From Diprion similis (taxonomy: Eukaryota > Arthropoda > Insecta > Hymenoptera > Diprionidae), in contig NC_060113.1 of assembly GCF_021155765.1 (NCBI RefSeq), positions 4,975,001 through 5,039,000 of the forward strand: DNA of 64,000 bases. Direction: 5' to 3'. A model generated the notes under the pieces. It did not search any database and was not told where the DNA came from. It worked only from the letters and a program-made list of their open reading frames with translations. The position numbers and the translations under genes are program-made. Each line of letters begins with the position of its first letter. Position 1 is the stretch's first letter. Positions 49,235 to 62,176 of this stretch are shown in pieces.

Positions 49235-52200
49235 AAATTGTACCATACGTACTTTGAGGGAATTAGAAGCAAGCGAAATGCCCGGCACAGAAGTGGTCCT
49301 CGACGTTTATGACGGTAAGGAAAAGTGAGTTAAGGCTTCAATACCTTTGGTGTGTCTTTTCCTCCCCCTCGCGTATCTACCCAGGATTTTTCTTCCTCTC
49401 CTCCGTCGTTTTTCTCCGTCGTTTCTTCCGGGGCGAAATTCTCCTGCAACATATACAGGACCGGTAGCAATAAGGCGATGTCCTCCCGGAGGATTCCCTG
49501 GCGAAGGATCCTTGACGCAGTATCCTGCCGGTCCTGAGACCAGGGCGGACAGTCCGCCCGTGTAGCCTCAAGAAATATTATTTAATTAACCGGGAGCAGC
49601 GTCTTGTCAGCTATAAATAGTCCCTCCGAGTTCGCGTCCCGTCGAAGCCCGGCCCTCGTTATATACCCGGCGGAAAATTGCGGAAGAACGGTTGTGGTAT
49701 ACCATACCCATGGCAGTTAACAGTTACGTGTCCCACTGCTAGTCGCCATCTTTTATTCAAACATACGTTAAAATGCACGTTCAATTTACACAGTTCTCAG
49801 TTTTTATGGTTTGTTGATTTTTTAAACCACTTCTTACTCGCTGCCGCACTTTTTTTTCCAAATATGTACGTTGCGACACTCGGTATAAGGATTTGACCTA
49901 CGTTTGAAGGAAAGATATTTTTATTTTTTTTTTTGCTTTTTGCCTGACAGTTGAAAAATTTTTACACCGAGTATAAAAGAAATACTCGCAAAAGGATGTA
50001 CGTTGAATCAAATTTGAAATTTTCCGACATAAACGAATCTAGTTTAGATTTATTGTACAAAATCGTAATCTTTATAATAGGAATACCATAGCTATTACTT
50101 CTATACGTTAATCTGAGATATGAAATTAGTTTTCGAGTCATTCGTGTTTCATTACTTTTCAATGATCACGCGGATTGGATTGATTTTTACAACTTTAGTC
50201 TACATACTTTTAAGTTATGTTCTAAAACGCTGTTAAAATATGAATGATATTAACTTTTCACCATTTTATTAAAGCGTAATGAAAAAATGTATGTTACACG
50301 TCAATTATTATTCCAATAATGGGTTCGTTCCGTTTCAAAAAAATAATCATTCAAAGTTGACAAAATTTTGTATTTTAAAGTCGATAATCTAAAATTCGAT
50401 TTAAGGAATATCCTTTAGCGAGAATTCTTCGATTTCTACTGTTCACGAGTTTTTTAACTGTGAAATTTCACCTCTCGTAAAATGATTCGATAAAAAAAAA
50501 AAGCGAGATAGAGAGAGAGCGAGAGAGAGAGAGAGATAGACAAAAGAAAAGAAAAAGTTAGTCACTGCGAATAGGGGTAAAAATAAAACCCAGTGATGTC
50601 TCAATCGTATAAATAACACAGATAGTAGGAGATCACGACCTCCACCATTTTAATCAAACGAAAGGTTGGCCCAATCAGTTTCCCCGTAGGTAGGTAGATA
50701 GATAGGTATAGTGAAAGACATTAGCCTTCGGATTATCTTGGCACTAATTAACGAGGATAATAACTTTTCTTTATTATACCCCGAGTTTAATTGTGAAGTT
50801 TTTTCAAACTCCGTATCCCCCCACTTCTTTTCTTCATCTAATTTCTCTTCCTCTTCTTTTCTTTTTCTTATTCTTATTCTTCTTCTTCTTCTTCTTCTTG
50901 ATTTTACTTTTAACTCTCTACTCCCGCAGCAGCAGCAGCAGTTCTTCTTCTCGCTCCCCAGGTCTTTTAGACAAGGATATGAAGTCCCCTCAGGACCGAT
51001 TGCCTTGATCCTGAGGTTGTCCTCCTCCCAGGGATGTAGGTATAATCGAGCACCAATACCAGGGGAAGAATCCGCATTAAAATGAGGGGATGCAGAGCAA
51101 ACGGCGGTGATAAAACAGTTGTGCATAGCCGAGTTCGCATCCGCCTAACATTTATCGGTCGCGAATAGCTCTCGAAGAGGATTTTCCCGGGCGAAGGAAT
51201 TTCCTTGGGCAATTAGCCAGATTACTTTCCGGGCTCATTTAAATCCCGGTTTCTTAACCACGGACCGATTCAACTCGCCGGGGGTGAAAGGGGGGTGGCT
51301 TCACCCGTATTTTCCAGATTCTCACCGCAGGAGACAATTAAAGACGGAAATTCTTAGGCGTAGACAGAGAGAAAGAGAGAGAGAGAGAGAGAGACGTACA
51401 ATTCAAATAAAACTTGAATTCACCGCAAGGCTAATCGACCAAAAAGCGCATCTCTTGCGGAAATAATAGCAACGATGGGTCCTTAAGTTGGGTGGCTTTG
51501 TGCACTAGCTTCGGGGTGACGTGACTATCGTAGCCTTTAAATGCCTCCGACCTGGTCGCCCCCTGTTTTCACCCCCTGCGCCTGCATCGAGGGGATTTTA
51601 TGCACGGTGCAACGAAGCTCCTCGAGTCGCGATTGTCAAGCTTCTTCGCAATGACGAGTGCTTTCCAAATCGAGGGGCTTCTCTTTTTGAAATCAAAAAT
51701 TTGAGTGGGGGTCAAAGTTTGGAAGGGTGAATATTTCGAATGATCGATGTATGGGAATTTTAAACATCCGAAAATAAAGTAACGAAAGATGATTTGTTTC
51801 AAATTTTTATTTTCTCAAGTCTCACTATGGTTAGAGTGACTAGTAATTAGTGATACTTTCGAAAATCAAGATTTTGAACAATTCATTTTTATTTATTTCG
51901 TTTTTCTTTGTTTCAAATATCGATACATCGGTCATTCGAAATATTCACCCTTCCAAGGTTTCATCTCCACTCGAAAATCTTCACTTTGGGTGAAACGATA
52001 TATATATATATATATATATTGTATATAGATATATTTCGGAATTATCGATATCCCGTCGCTTTATCGTGAGTGCTGTTTACTGTTTCTCAAATTACAATAT
52101 ACAACGCTCGGGCCGATTTACTTTTATTGCCGATTATTCTCGCCCCTCGTTTTTCGCCATCGAGCTTTCCGCGATTATTTATAACAATCACGTGATCGAA

Positions 52201-52569
52201 TAGAGAGAGAAATGGAAAATATGGATTATTTTACAGGAAAGTAAAGGAAAAAAAACAGTAAAAAGCGAATTAAATCATTTCCACGTTTCGTAAATTTCTT
52301 CTTCTTCTTCTGTTTTTTTTTTTTACTGTAATGAAGTTTTTACATCACTCGAAGAGTATCGGAACAAATTCGGGTTTAAAAATTAAAAAATTGTGAATTA
52401 GATGATGAAAAAAAAAAAAAAAAAAAAAAAAATTCACTAGATTTTTTAGGCATTCGCAATCGATTTCAAACATTTATAAAAATAAACAGTTTGTTAAAAA
52501 AAAACTTTGAAAAAAATTCAGGTCGCGTTTTTTACCAAGTAGAATGTTAGAAGAAAACGTGAAATGATT

Positions 52570-52622
52570 TTGAGATGGTTTCGGGATTTAACACTGCTCG
52601 AGTTGGTGTGAAAAAACCTCGT
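52570..52622. mobile_element. Terminal fragment of the CCACGCCAACTCGACC MITE family
   Basis: TTTAACACTGCTCGAGTTGG followed by TGTGAAAAAACCTCG matches the right end of the element at 25,227-25,545. No left end is found nearby, so this is a remnant or the interior has diverged beyond recognition. Confidence 0.55.
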
Positions 52623-53797
52623 ACGTATAACGTAGGTATATGTATAAATAAATACGCGATGTATAATTCATGAATCCAAAAAGGAGGAGGCAAGGAAGGG
52701 CGTTAGACAGATAGATAGAGATCGAGAGAGAGAGAGAGAGAGAGATATTCCCGTGAAAATGAAGCAGCTTGGTTATTCCTAGGGTTGGTTATAAGGTATA
52801 TGGATAGCTTGGCTTAACAAGCGAAAGCACAAAGCGTGATATTAGCCTGTCACCGCGTCGCGCCCGACTTTCATTCTTATTTATAAGAGTTATCATCGAG
52901 AAGGAATGGGAAAAGGCTGGCGCCCGGCCGACCACCGCCCGACGATCCGGGAAAATATCCGGAATTTGACGTCTTGCCAAAAACTTTCAAGCTCGCCGAA
53001 GCGTGAATCGGGGGTTGAATCAGAGGGTCGAATTTTCATCATTCTCGATTTTATTCATACTTCAAATGATTGATAGATCTGAAATTTGACGGAGTATAAT
53101 CGTCGGGATAGCATGTTGAGATCAGTTTTCTGCAATAATGTTCTACGAATTTTGCATTACGATAACTGACGAAAGAATAATATACAACCGATGAATAAAT
53201 AAGCTAAGCTTTTTTTTTTTTTTTTTTTTTTTGCAAAACCGGGAAAACTTTGATACACCTGAGAAAAATTTTGTTATAGTGGTTTTAACGATTCCGAGGA
53301 CGAAATGGAAGCACGTGAGTATAGCAACAACAACAATAACAACAATAATCAGAGCGATCGAGTGAAATGTTAATTCGAACGAATTGTGTGTTTCATATGT
53401 ACTAGGAAAATCATCCCGAGAGTTGTGAATTTCTATTAAAATTTTTTGTCTACTGCCACTTTGGTATTTAGGAATTATCTATTTGTGACCGAAAGTCGAG
53501 TGATATGTAAAAAAAAAAAAAAAAAATCGTGTCGATATCTCTAGCGAATAGAAACGCGATATCTTAGGAAACAATACTAATAATAATAATAATAATTTAA
53601 TAACCAATGTTCCGTATCCGTGAAAAGTTTTGTTTGCGACAAAAGTTAAAAAAAAAAAAAAAAAAAACCGACGATACAATAATTTCTCGAGTAAAATTAT
53701 CATTTAATAAGTGAAATTTTCCCTTAATCGTATAATATAATATTATTCATCTGCAACAATTCAGACTCAACCGCTCTAAGATTGACAAAAGTTCGTG

Positions 53798-54140
53798 AAA
53801 ACCATAAAAATATTTCAGCAATCATCCATAGTAAAACGACTTTCGGTTTTAATTTTTTGTTCGTTTATTTTTCGGAAAAAGTTTAAAAACAGTAAGAAGG
53901 AAAAATCGGCCCACTCCGGGTCCAAGCTTAAAAATTTCAGAATTTTTTCAAATTTTTAATTCCGGTCGGTCGATAAAATCGTTTCTAAAAATTATAGAAA
54001 ATTCAAATTGAGTAAAATGAGAAAAAAAAAAAGAATCGAGTACCTTTCAAAGTGAGAACAATCGTAGAAAAAATCGCGGGCAAAATCTGAGAGGTCAAGA
54101 GTAAAACCCAGTTCGAATTGGTGTCGAATACCCTATATAT
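53798..54140. mobile_element. 5'-truncated copy of the 48,608 MITE
   Basis: It is collinear with the right half of the element at 48,608-49,234. It shares TTTCAGCAATCATCCATAGT, AATCGGCCCACTCCGGGTCC, GATAAAATCGTTTCTAAAAA, TTTCAAAGTGAGAACAATCG and the terminus TCGAATTGGTGTCGAATACC. The left half is missing. Divergence between the copies looks like 10-15 percent by eye. Confidence 0.85.
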
Positions 54141-57100
54141 ATGTATATAGATATCGTAGATTGAAATTGGTGGGACTTTCCCATTCGTAGTGCTTCCGGA
54201 AGTTAGCAAGGCTTCCCGTTTCTCCCGAAATTTTTCTACGAAGAGGTTTTATTTCCTGGTTTATTCCCTGTTTTCCCATCGTGCATCGTAACGCCGTGAT
54301 GCTGCAGGACCAGAGTCGATGGGAAAACCCGGTCATTGTCCTCGAATCGCGTCTAGGAACCGCGGCGCCCGCCGCGCCACGTAGACTCGGCGTCTGGAAT
54401 TCCGGCGCCCGGCGTCTCGACGCCAACTCGGTTCTGTTCATCCTCTTCTCTCCCGAAGGATAAATCGCGAGATCCTAGATCAGGCGGCTTGTCGACTGTC
54501 CGAAATAACAGGCTCACGTTCCTTGACTCATCTTGGATGAAAAATGAAGGAATTAGAAGCACGAAACCTCGGTTAATTGAATTATTAACGAAAAGCTCTA
54601 AGCCCAATCGAAGCTCTTTTGCGGAAAGAGAAACGTGTAGAAACTTCATCAGGGTTGTACGTATACGTAGGTTAGGTTTATCAACACCTTATTTAGGGTG
54701 TTGACGAATTTTTGCCACCCCATCCCCCGAATCAACTTTAAATAATTACAAAACAATTGCTTGATTTTTTCAGATTTTTTTTCAATTTATAACTACCAGG
54801 TTTTAGTGTACGTCGGTGCTGCTGTCTGTAAAAAAAAATTTACATCAAGATATCAGGAAATCTGGACGAATTGCACTTTCTCTGAATGCAAAAAAAAAAA
54901 ATTAGTCAGATTTCGAGGCTGTGCAATTCGTCGAGATTTCGTCGTATGATTACATGAATTTTTTCTCAGACAGTAACACTAACGCCGACTAAAATCTCAT
55001 GATTACAAATTTTTATTTCAACATTATTACTTTTACAATAAAATGTATATTGAAAAAAAAAAAAAAACAATTTTTTTCCCATGTTATTTCCATAAGAAAC
55101 TTCGACCTCGAAACGGGCTATCTTAGAGTTGAGATAAACATCTGAAAAAAAATTAGATAATTGTTTTTTAATTATAGGTATATAACTGCAACGATTGAAT
55201 CAAATACAAATACAGGAATTACTCCGGAATTTCAAAAAACTTTTGCACAACAAGCTAAAGTATTTCTCTCTTTCGCATAAAAACAAGACAAGAAAAAAAT
55301 TATCAAAGATCTTGAAAAGCAAAATTTTTCATCAGCTCGTAAAGACAAAGTAGATACTTTCCTCTACTCTCTACGAGCAAGTCGTAGAAACTTAGAAGCA
55401 AAATTTAATAGCTTCAAGGCATAAGAATCCAGCGTCGTGCAATTGGCAGATAAATTGGATTGAAAATTGCCTCGGAAATTTTTTCAAAAAGGTCAATTAG
55501 TTTCTTTGGTTATTCACCAAGCTGGAATCTTAATGCTGTACAATTTCCTCCGAGCTAAGGAAGGAAGGTAGGTAGGTATGTACCTACCACCTATAATACA
55601 TAATACGACGCGAACGAGCTTCACTGGTCTACCAGAGATCATTTAACAGAGTAACAGCGAAGCTGCTCGACGATCGTTTCTTGCCATTTTTTTCCGACGA
55701 GGGCGTTAGGGTGGGAGGGAGAAACGTAGGTAAGAAACCTCGGAAACGACGGTGAGAAAATAGAGAAAAAATTAAAAAAAAAAAAAAAAAAAAAATCACC
55801 AAATTGTCTCAAACCACAGCGGAGAAATAAAAATACTCTGCAACGTGCATACGAATCGCACCAATTTTCTCTATACGTTCGAGGCAATGATCGCTGTTTA
55901 AAATTTTCTTTGAAAATAATTTTCGCTAATTTGTTGTTGGTTAGTATGTTATTATACATATACATATATAATATATATGTATACATATGACGTTTATACT
56001 TCCTTATTATTTGTATATATGTTGAACAATTTATAGGAGGTTGACTATAGCGTGCGGTGTTCCTCGCAGATGCCTTTGTACGAGTATCTATATATATAGC
56101 TATATTCGGTGCGTAATGCTTAACGAAGAACACAGATTCCAATTTAGATTTCCAAAGCATCAGCAGAGAATCTTAAAGCTCAAAGCTCGCGGATGAATCT
56201 TATTCCCTGTAATCCTGAACCAGCGATTTTATACCCACGTCTGCTACGTGAGAAGATGCCTTTAATTATCACAACCGGCTGTGCTCGTGTAATATACTTT
56301 ACGTAGGAACACGTGTGATATATAAATTTTATATATATATATATATGACTATAGTCAAGGTGATACTGATGAGAGGAAATTTGCGTGAATATATCGTTTC
56401 AACTTCGCGAAATGAAAATATTTTCTGCTAACAAGCCTTGAATTTTATCGCAGAAAAGTTTAAAGACTTTTGTTTTTGAAAATATTTATGATTTTTGGAC
56501 TGAACCACCGTCTTTGAGGATCTGTAAGGAGCGAGATAAAAACTGGAAAAATATAATATAAAGTTGAATCAGGTCGATGTTACAGCAAAAAAAAACTAAA
56601 GAAAAAAAAAAGAAAACATAAATACAGCTACTTTGTGTAAGTATTCTGACTTTTTGAGAGGGAAAAACTGTAACGTCCATCCATTTGAAATGAAAGAAAC
56701 CTTACGAATTTGGGATTAAGAAAGTATAACGTGCGATAATATTATCTAAACTGTAATTGTGAAAGAAAAAAAATATTCTTAGAACGAAAATAACTAATCT
56801 TAATAAATCAAAGTAAGATTTCTCGCTAAATAATCGCTTAATAAACAAATTTTCCTAATTACTTCTAAATACCGTCACTTTTTTTCAATTTTCAAGTTCA
56901 TACCTATCAATAAAAAATAATATCGATCGTTGAACCGGTTTCGGTATCAATAAAAATTCACGAATTTCGATATCTTTTTGTTTTCGTCCCGTTTACAAAG
57001 ACAACCTTAAACATTATACGATTACTTCCTTTCATCCTCCGAAACTGAAATTTCGATTTTCTCAAAAACATAAAGCCTAGTAGTTTTCTGCTAAAAAGAA

Positions 57101-59839
57101 GACACGCACTTCGATCTGCTCTAGTATATACCAAAAAAACAAATCCTTGCATATAGTTTCGGGCTTACTTTTCTCCACCGAACGCTTGGAACCTATATAA
57201 CTTCGATCTTAACGCGTTGCAATATCTGTAATTGCAGTTACATTTACGGGGTGGATATATCAGCTCGTATTTCCAACCCCCAGCATAGCACGGCTGCATG
57301 ATCGGAGAACGGGAGAGAAAGATAATCTCTGTTTAACAGCGGGCTTCGCGTGTGAGGCGAAAAAGGTCCGCAACCACCCCCCTGAAAGCTTCACGAAGTA
57401 CAGGGGGTGGTTCCCTTTCCGGTGTGCCGTGTGTGCGAGGGTGCAGGACGGGATTGCAAGTATGATCTACCGCGCTAATATCTGAACCCCGGCCGAGCTG
57501 GCAGGTCCTAACGATGTTTTAAGCTGTAATTAATTTACTGCCCAGCCCCTTACCTACCTTCCGCAGACCGATATCCACCGCCCTTGGACCTCGCTGGTCG
57601 ATACCGATACCGGACTTAGACAGGGTGGCTCATTTTTCCGTGAACACAAAGCTTTTGCCTGTTTTCGTCGTTCCGTGGGTCGAAAGGAAGAAACGAAAGT
57701 CTTTTAGGGTTACTTCGTCGTCGGTTTGTGGAGATAGTTTTATCAGGAACGAGTAGAGAGATCGAGTTGAAATTAATGTTAATTTAAAAACACTAAGGTC
57801 CCTTGGAGGTGTGAAAAAGATACGGCGGTTTGTGTGACGTATTTTTGTACTCGCAAACTGACGGATCAAACTTGTGGGGTTTTGAGGGGGCACATCGGAG
57901 TAGAATATTTAAAAAATCGATATTCTTTTTGCGATTAATTTTTACCAAATTTGGACACAATATTTTTGTAAAGGAATGGCTCGATATATTACATTTCAAA
58001 ATTTCGTTAGAAATTTTTATTTTAGATCAATCAAATTTTCCAAAAACCTAGGCACCACAAACCGTGTCAGTACGGATCATGTTTTACGCTGGCCACTGTA
58101 AAAAAGCCACGAGTGGATAAATTTTGATGAAAAAATTACCGAACATACCTTAATGTATAAACTTTAAAATGAAAAAAAAGTAGAATTAATTAATTTCTAT
58201 GCTAATAATATTTTTTTGTTTTACTACGGTAAAATCTTATTTACAACTATAACTATTTATCCCGGTGTTAATAAAACCGATAATAATCAGTAGACATAAC
58301 CTACGTACCTACATTTTACCTCGGATATTTCAAAACCATTCACTGCATTATATGAGTATACTACGAAACGAATGGGCCTAATTTCTCCGCGTCGACGGAG
58401 ACGTGCTTCGTATTGACAAGAAAACATTTCCAAGCAGAACAGAACGATGATTACAGTAATCGTTACGAATTTGCCGGCAGCCTGAAGCTCCGAACTGTAT
58501 AAAAAGCAGTAACCAAAGAGCTGATTGGCGAAGAATGGTCGAATCACGACGATGGGCAGGTCGATGAATTTTCGCGTTAAAAATAAGTCTGCCCTCAACA
58601 TTAAACTCCATTTAAAGTGGCAATTTTCTGAAACTTAGTTCTGCTCGGAGAAGCGATCCGCCGAAGTCTGTTAATTCGTTCCTTTCCACTTTCGCGCACT
58701 TCTTGTTTCACAAATTTTCCAACGATCATCGCTGATGCTGGGTTGCACATTTAAACTGGTTCATCCGGGATGAGTTGCGAGACTCCTATAATCTGACTGA
58801 ACTCAGGATCATCAGAAGCTTGGAATTACAGACGCCATTTGCTTTCATCGGCATTTCCTTCATCTGATGAATACCTACGTACGATATAGTCAAGATTCGA
58901 AGTTCCAGCTTTCGTAGGGAAATGGATTCTTGAGTTAAAATCTCGGCAACATTGTGTTCCAAGTAATTTTTCCTCCTCGGTTCAACTCAGCTCAGAATGG
59001 CCACCGCTATCTTCTCGCAGCGCTTGGCCAACCGTGGCTTTCACTTCTTTTCGGTTCTGACGCGATCACCGTTGACCACCTGAATCCATAATGTAATATT
59101 ATTATTATTAGCTCCCAAGACCTGACCAAGGGCTTAAAGACAGAGACGACTGTTCGAGCTTCGACTCGCTTCCAGGTGTCGATTACACGAATTACTGGAT
59201 CCACGTGCTCTGCCATTTCTTTTTTCCATATCCGATGATCGGCAGATGGAGGATCGGTTTCCTCCATTAGAGGTTTGGATTTGCTGAATGAATATCAGCG
59301 GTTGAAAAAATTTTAAATTTCGATTTCTTTTCTTTTATTTTCGTTACCTAACAAGGCTGTAAAAATTCATTTCACAATATAACAGCTGTAACTATCTGTA
59401 TTTTAATTTTATAATTTATTCAACAATTTGGATAAACGATGCAAAACACTTAGACGGATTTACAATAAAATATAACGAGCGTAAGATGATTGCACAATGC
59501 GGTTAAAACATTCTAAGCTTGACTAGATTTTTTTCTCCTATAAAAAAAAAAAGAAGGGTGAAAAAAAAAGATTTACAACCATTTCAGGCATTAATTTTTC
59601 GATTCATACGTATGGAAAAAACACAAGCAAAGTTAAAAGAAGAAGGAATTATTCTTGTTCTTGGAGTTTTATATATATTACACGCTGGTGATCAATTCAT
59701 AATTACACGATAAATCGAAATTGTTCGAAGTTCGAAGCAACAAGCTGGGCAATCATATTGCGTAGAAAATTTCCTAGCATCCGGAGTATCATACGATAAT
59801 AGGGTTTACCACACCGTGCACCGCACGGCAATTTATATA

Positions 59840-60305
59840 CAGGGTGAGTCAATTGAAACAGCGAGAATGGGCGGAGCTTAGTTAATGAATCAGGCCGTAT
59901 CCCACAGCCAATCTGAAGTGAGTCGATTGAAACTCCGAGAGTGGGAGGAACTCGGTCGTCTTGATGTCAAAGAAAGGTTCGAAGTCTATACGTAGGTAAC
60001 CACTGTCAATGAGAAACAATAATGAAGATACGACAACAAAGGAAAGACGACTTCACCAAATGTCACCAATTAGGTTCGTCTTGTCTCGTTGTGATTCCTC
60101 ACTCGTTGTCATGTCGTGACTTTATTTCTCATTGCCATTGAATACCTGCACGTAGACTTCGAACCTTACTTTGACATCAAGACACAATCGAGCTCCTCCC
60201 ATTGTCTCGGAGTTTCAATCGACTCACTCCAGATTGGCTGTGGGATACGGCCTGATTCATCAACTAAGCTCCTCCCATTCTCGGCGTTTCAATTGACTCA
60301 CCCTG
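59840..60305. mobile_element. Foldback MITE, Tc1/mariner-like, TA target
   Basis: The 466-bp element has termini CAGGGTGAGTCAATTGAAAC and its complement, directly flanked by TA on both sides (59,838-59,839 and 60,306-60,307). Inverted arms extend over roughly 160-200 bp and include CAGGCCGTATCCCACAGCCA and its complement, and GACTTCGAACCTT-type words. Near-terminal subrepeats also occur, since GAGTCRATTGAAAC appears twice per arm. There is no coding interior. Confidence 0.85.
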
Positions 60306-60586
60306 TATGTCGTATAGCACGTCAGGCAATCTATACGACATACAACAGAAAATTAATCCGATATAGTTATCAATAAAATTACACACACATCCACACAGCA
60401 ACTGCAATAAACAATCCGTGCAGGGCAATGAATACCGGTTTCATTATTTAACGATAAAATCGAAAAATAGTAGCTGATATTTCATCTATGATAAGAATTG
60501 ATCGACTCGTAAGAAGTTGCTTAATTAAGTCGGATGCAAAACACTTGGGATTTTCCTTCTTCGATGTAGGATTTTGTAGTCTAGTC

Positions 60587-61056
60587 AAAACTGAAATTTA
60601 AAGTCATATTTGAGCTGCTTAGCAGTCGTTTCGAGAAAACCGAAAAAATTTATACGTTTTCTGTGTTTTTCTCAAAAACCGCTGTCGATAGATGAAAAAT
60701 GACTTGACCATCGTGCAGACCAGAAAATTCTACATCGAATTATGTCGTCATAGGTCGGAAACGGATTCGGATTAAGAAATTAAAAAAAAAAAAAAAAAAA
60801 AAAAGAAATTCCTTCATCAAAATCCTCCAGATACCGTCGATAAGTAGAATATCTTTTTTCTCACTTTTTCAATCCGATTCCGTTTTCAACGTATGACGAC
60901 ATATCTCGATATAGAATTTCCCGCTCTACGCGATGTTCAAGTCATTTGTAATCCATCGATAACAGTTTCTAAGTAAAACTCAGAAAACCTCAAATTTCCC
61001 GATTTTCTCAAAAATCTAACTATACAGCTGAAAAATAATCTCAAACCTCAGTTCTC
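60587..61056. mobile_element. Large inverted-repeat (foldback) element around an oligo-A core
   Basis: The left arm (about 60,587-60,780) and right arm (about 60,860-61,056) are reverse complements at moderate identity. Shared blocks are CATTTGAGCTG-type against CAGCTGAAAAATAA, AAATGACTTGA against TCAAGTCATTT, and TATGTCGTCATA against TATGACGACATA. The centre is a 24-bp A run. No target duplication could be fixed. It is probably an old foldback MITE. Confidence 0.65.
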
Positions 61057-61231
61057 GAAAGTCGAACTTATTCTGGGATATTTTTCATTCAGACCAATTT
61101 TTATCCAACCATTATAATCTTCACCTTACGATGTACCTACAATGTAGTAGCCACAAGAACCTTCCTCTATACAGTATTTGAGCAGGTTGGTCCGCCGATG
61201 CTCAAGGCAGAATCGTACTCCTGGCATACAC

Positions 61232-61232
<1 letters not shown>

Positions 61233-61262
<30 letters not shown>

Positions 61263-61264
61263 CA
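61233..61264. repeat. (CAGA)n microsatellite
   Basis: About eight uninterrupted copies of the tetramer CAGA, flanked by CA-rich sequence. It is simple repeat DNA with no coding context. Confidence 0.95.
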
Positions 61265-62145
61265 GGCACACACACATCAAGTGGATGTTGGTACTGGTGT
61301 ACGTACGTTCCTCCTCGTTGCTGGTAGTATAGTAAACAGTGGTAGCAGGTTGTAAGAGTCGTGCCGGAGTCGAGTGGAGGAATCGACATAGCTGAGATCG
61401 GTTCTTTTACTCACAAGTCAGTGTCGTCGACACGTTCGGCCGAGAGTTATAGCACCGGTCATCCGATCATCGTCATCTCGTACTTATACGTACACACGTC
61501 TGTACGTTACTGTCTACAGCCGGTTAAAAGATTCCTCGAGAAACGTCGTGCGGTGTGTAATTAAAACATACATTCCACATAATTTTCAGATCTGGTATGA
61601 ATTTAAGTTTGAAGATGATTCGTTAATAAATAAATAAAAAGTTAAAAATCGACAATGTCTGCAGTGAAGTTTTTCAAAGCAATTATATGCGACTTATATG
61701 TGGTGATCTAATGTCTAGTGATCTATAAAGGCGATGCGGTTAATCTATCGCATGTTGTAAACGGCGGGTCTTACGAGAAGAATCGTTATGGATTAAATAA
61801 AGTATTTTTTGTCTACAAGATTTCTAATCTCTCGAGTATATTATTAATTACAGAGACAGGAATACACACGCGTGTAAAAAGGACCAGTCGATTAAATTTC
61901 AACCTTTCCTTCGCTGATCGATCGCGTGCGTATACCTTCTACACGGTGAGTTTAACGCGTGGGCGTGTTATACTGCTTAAAAGCGTCTATATAGGCGAAG
62001 TGAAGTGAAGAGTGAATAAATAGTGATGAATAAAATGACAAGAGAAACATGAAAAACCGCTTAATTAACTTGAGGAGCTGCTTGGCGGGCAGATAAGAGG
62101 CTGTTTAAAAAATACTCTGTGAAAATACCGAAATATCTTATTTTA

Positions 62146-62176
<31 letters not shown>

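Noticed and set aside
50650-51126. 158-codon minus-strand open frame
   Set aside because: The Arg/Lys/Glu runs come from a CTT/TTC microsatellite and a GCA repeat (50,870-50,945). No domain.
55639-56160. 173-codon minus-strand open frame
   Set aside because: It contains a poly-Phe run from an oligo-A tract and Tyr/Ile runs from TATA repeats. This is low-complexity chance.
61718-62008. 96-codon plus-strand open frame as a first exon
   Set aside because: No donor at its end, no recognised motif, ordinary AT-rich codon content.
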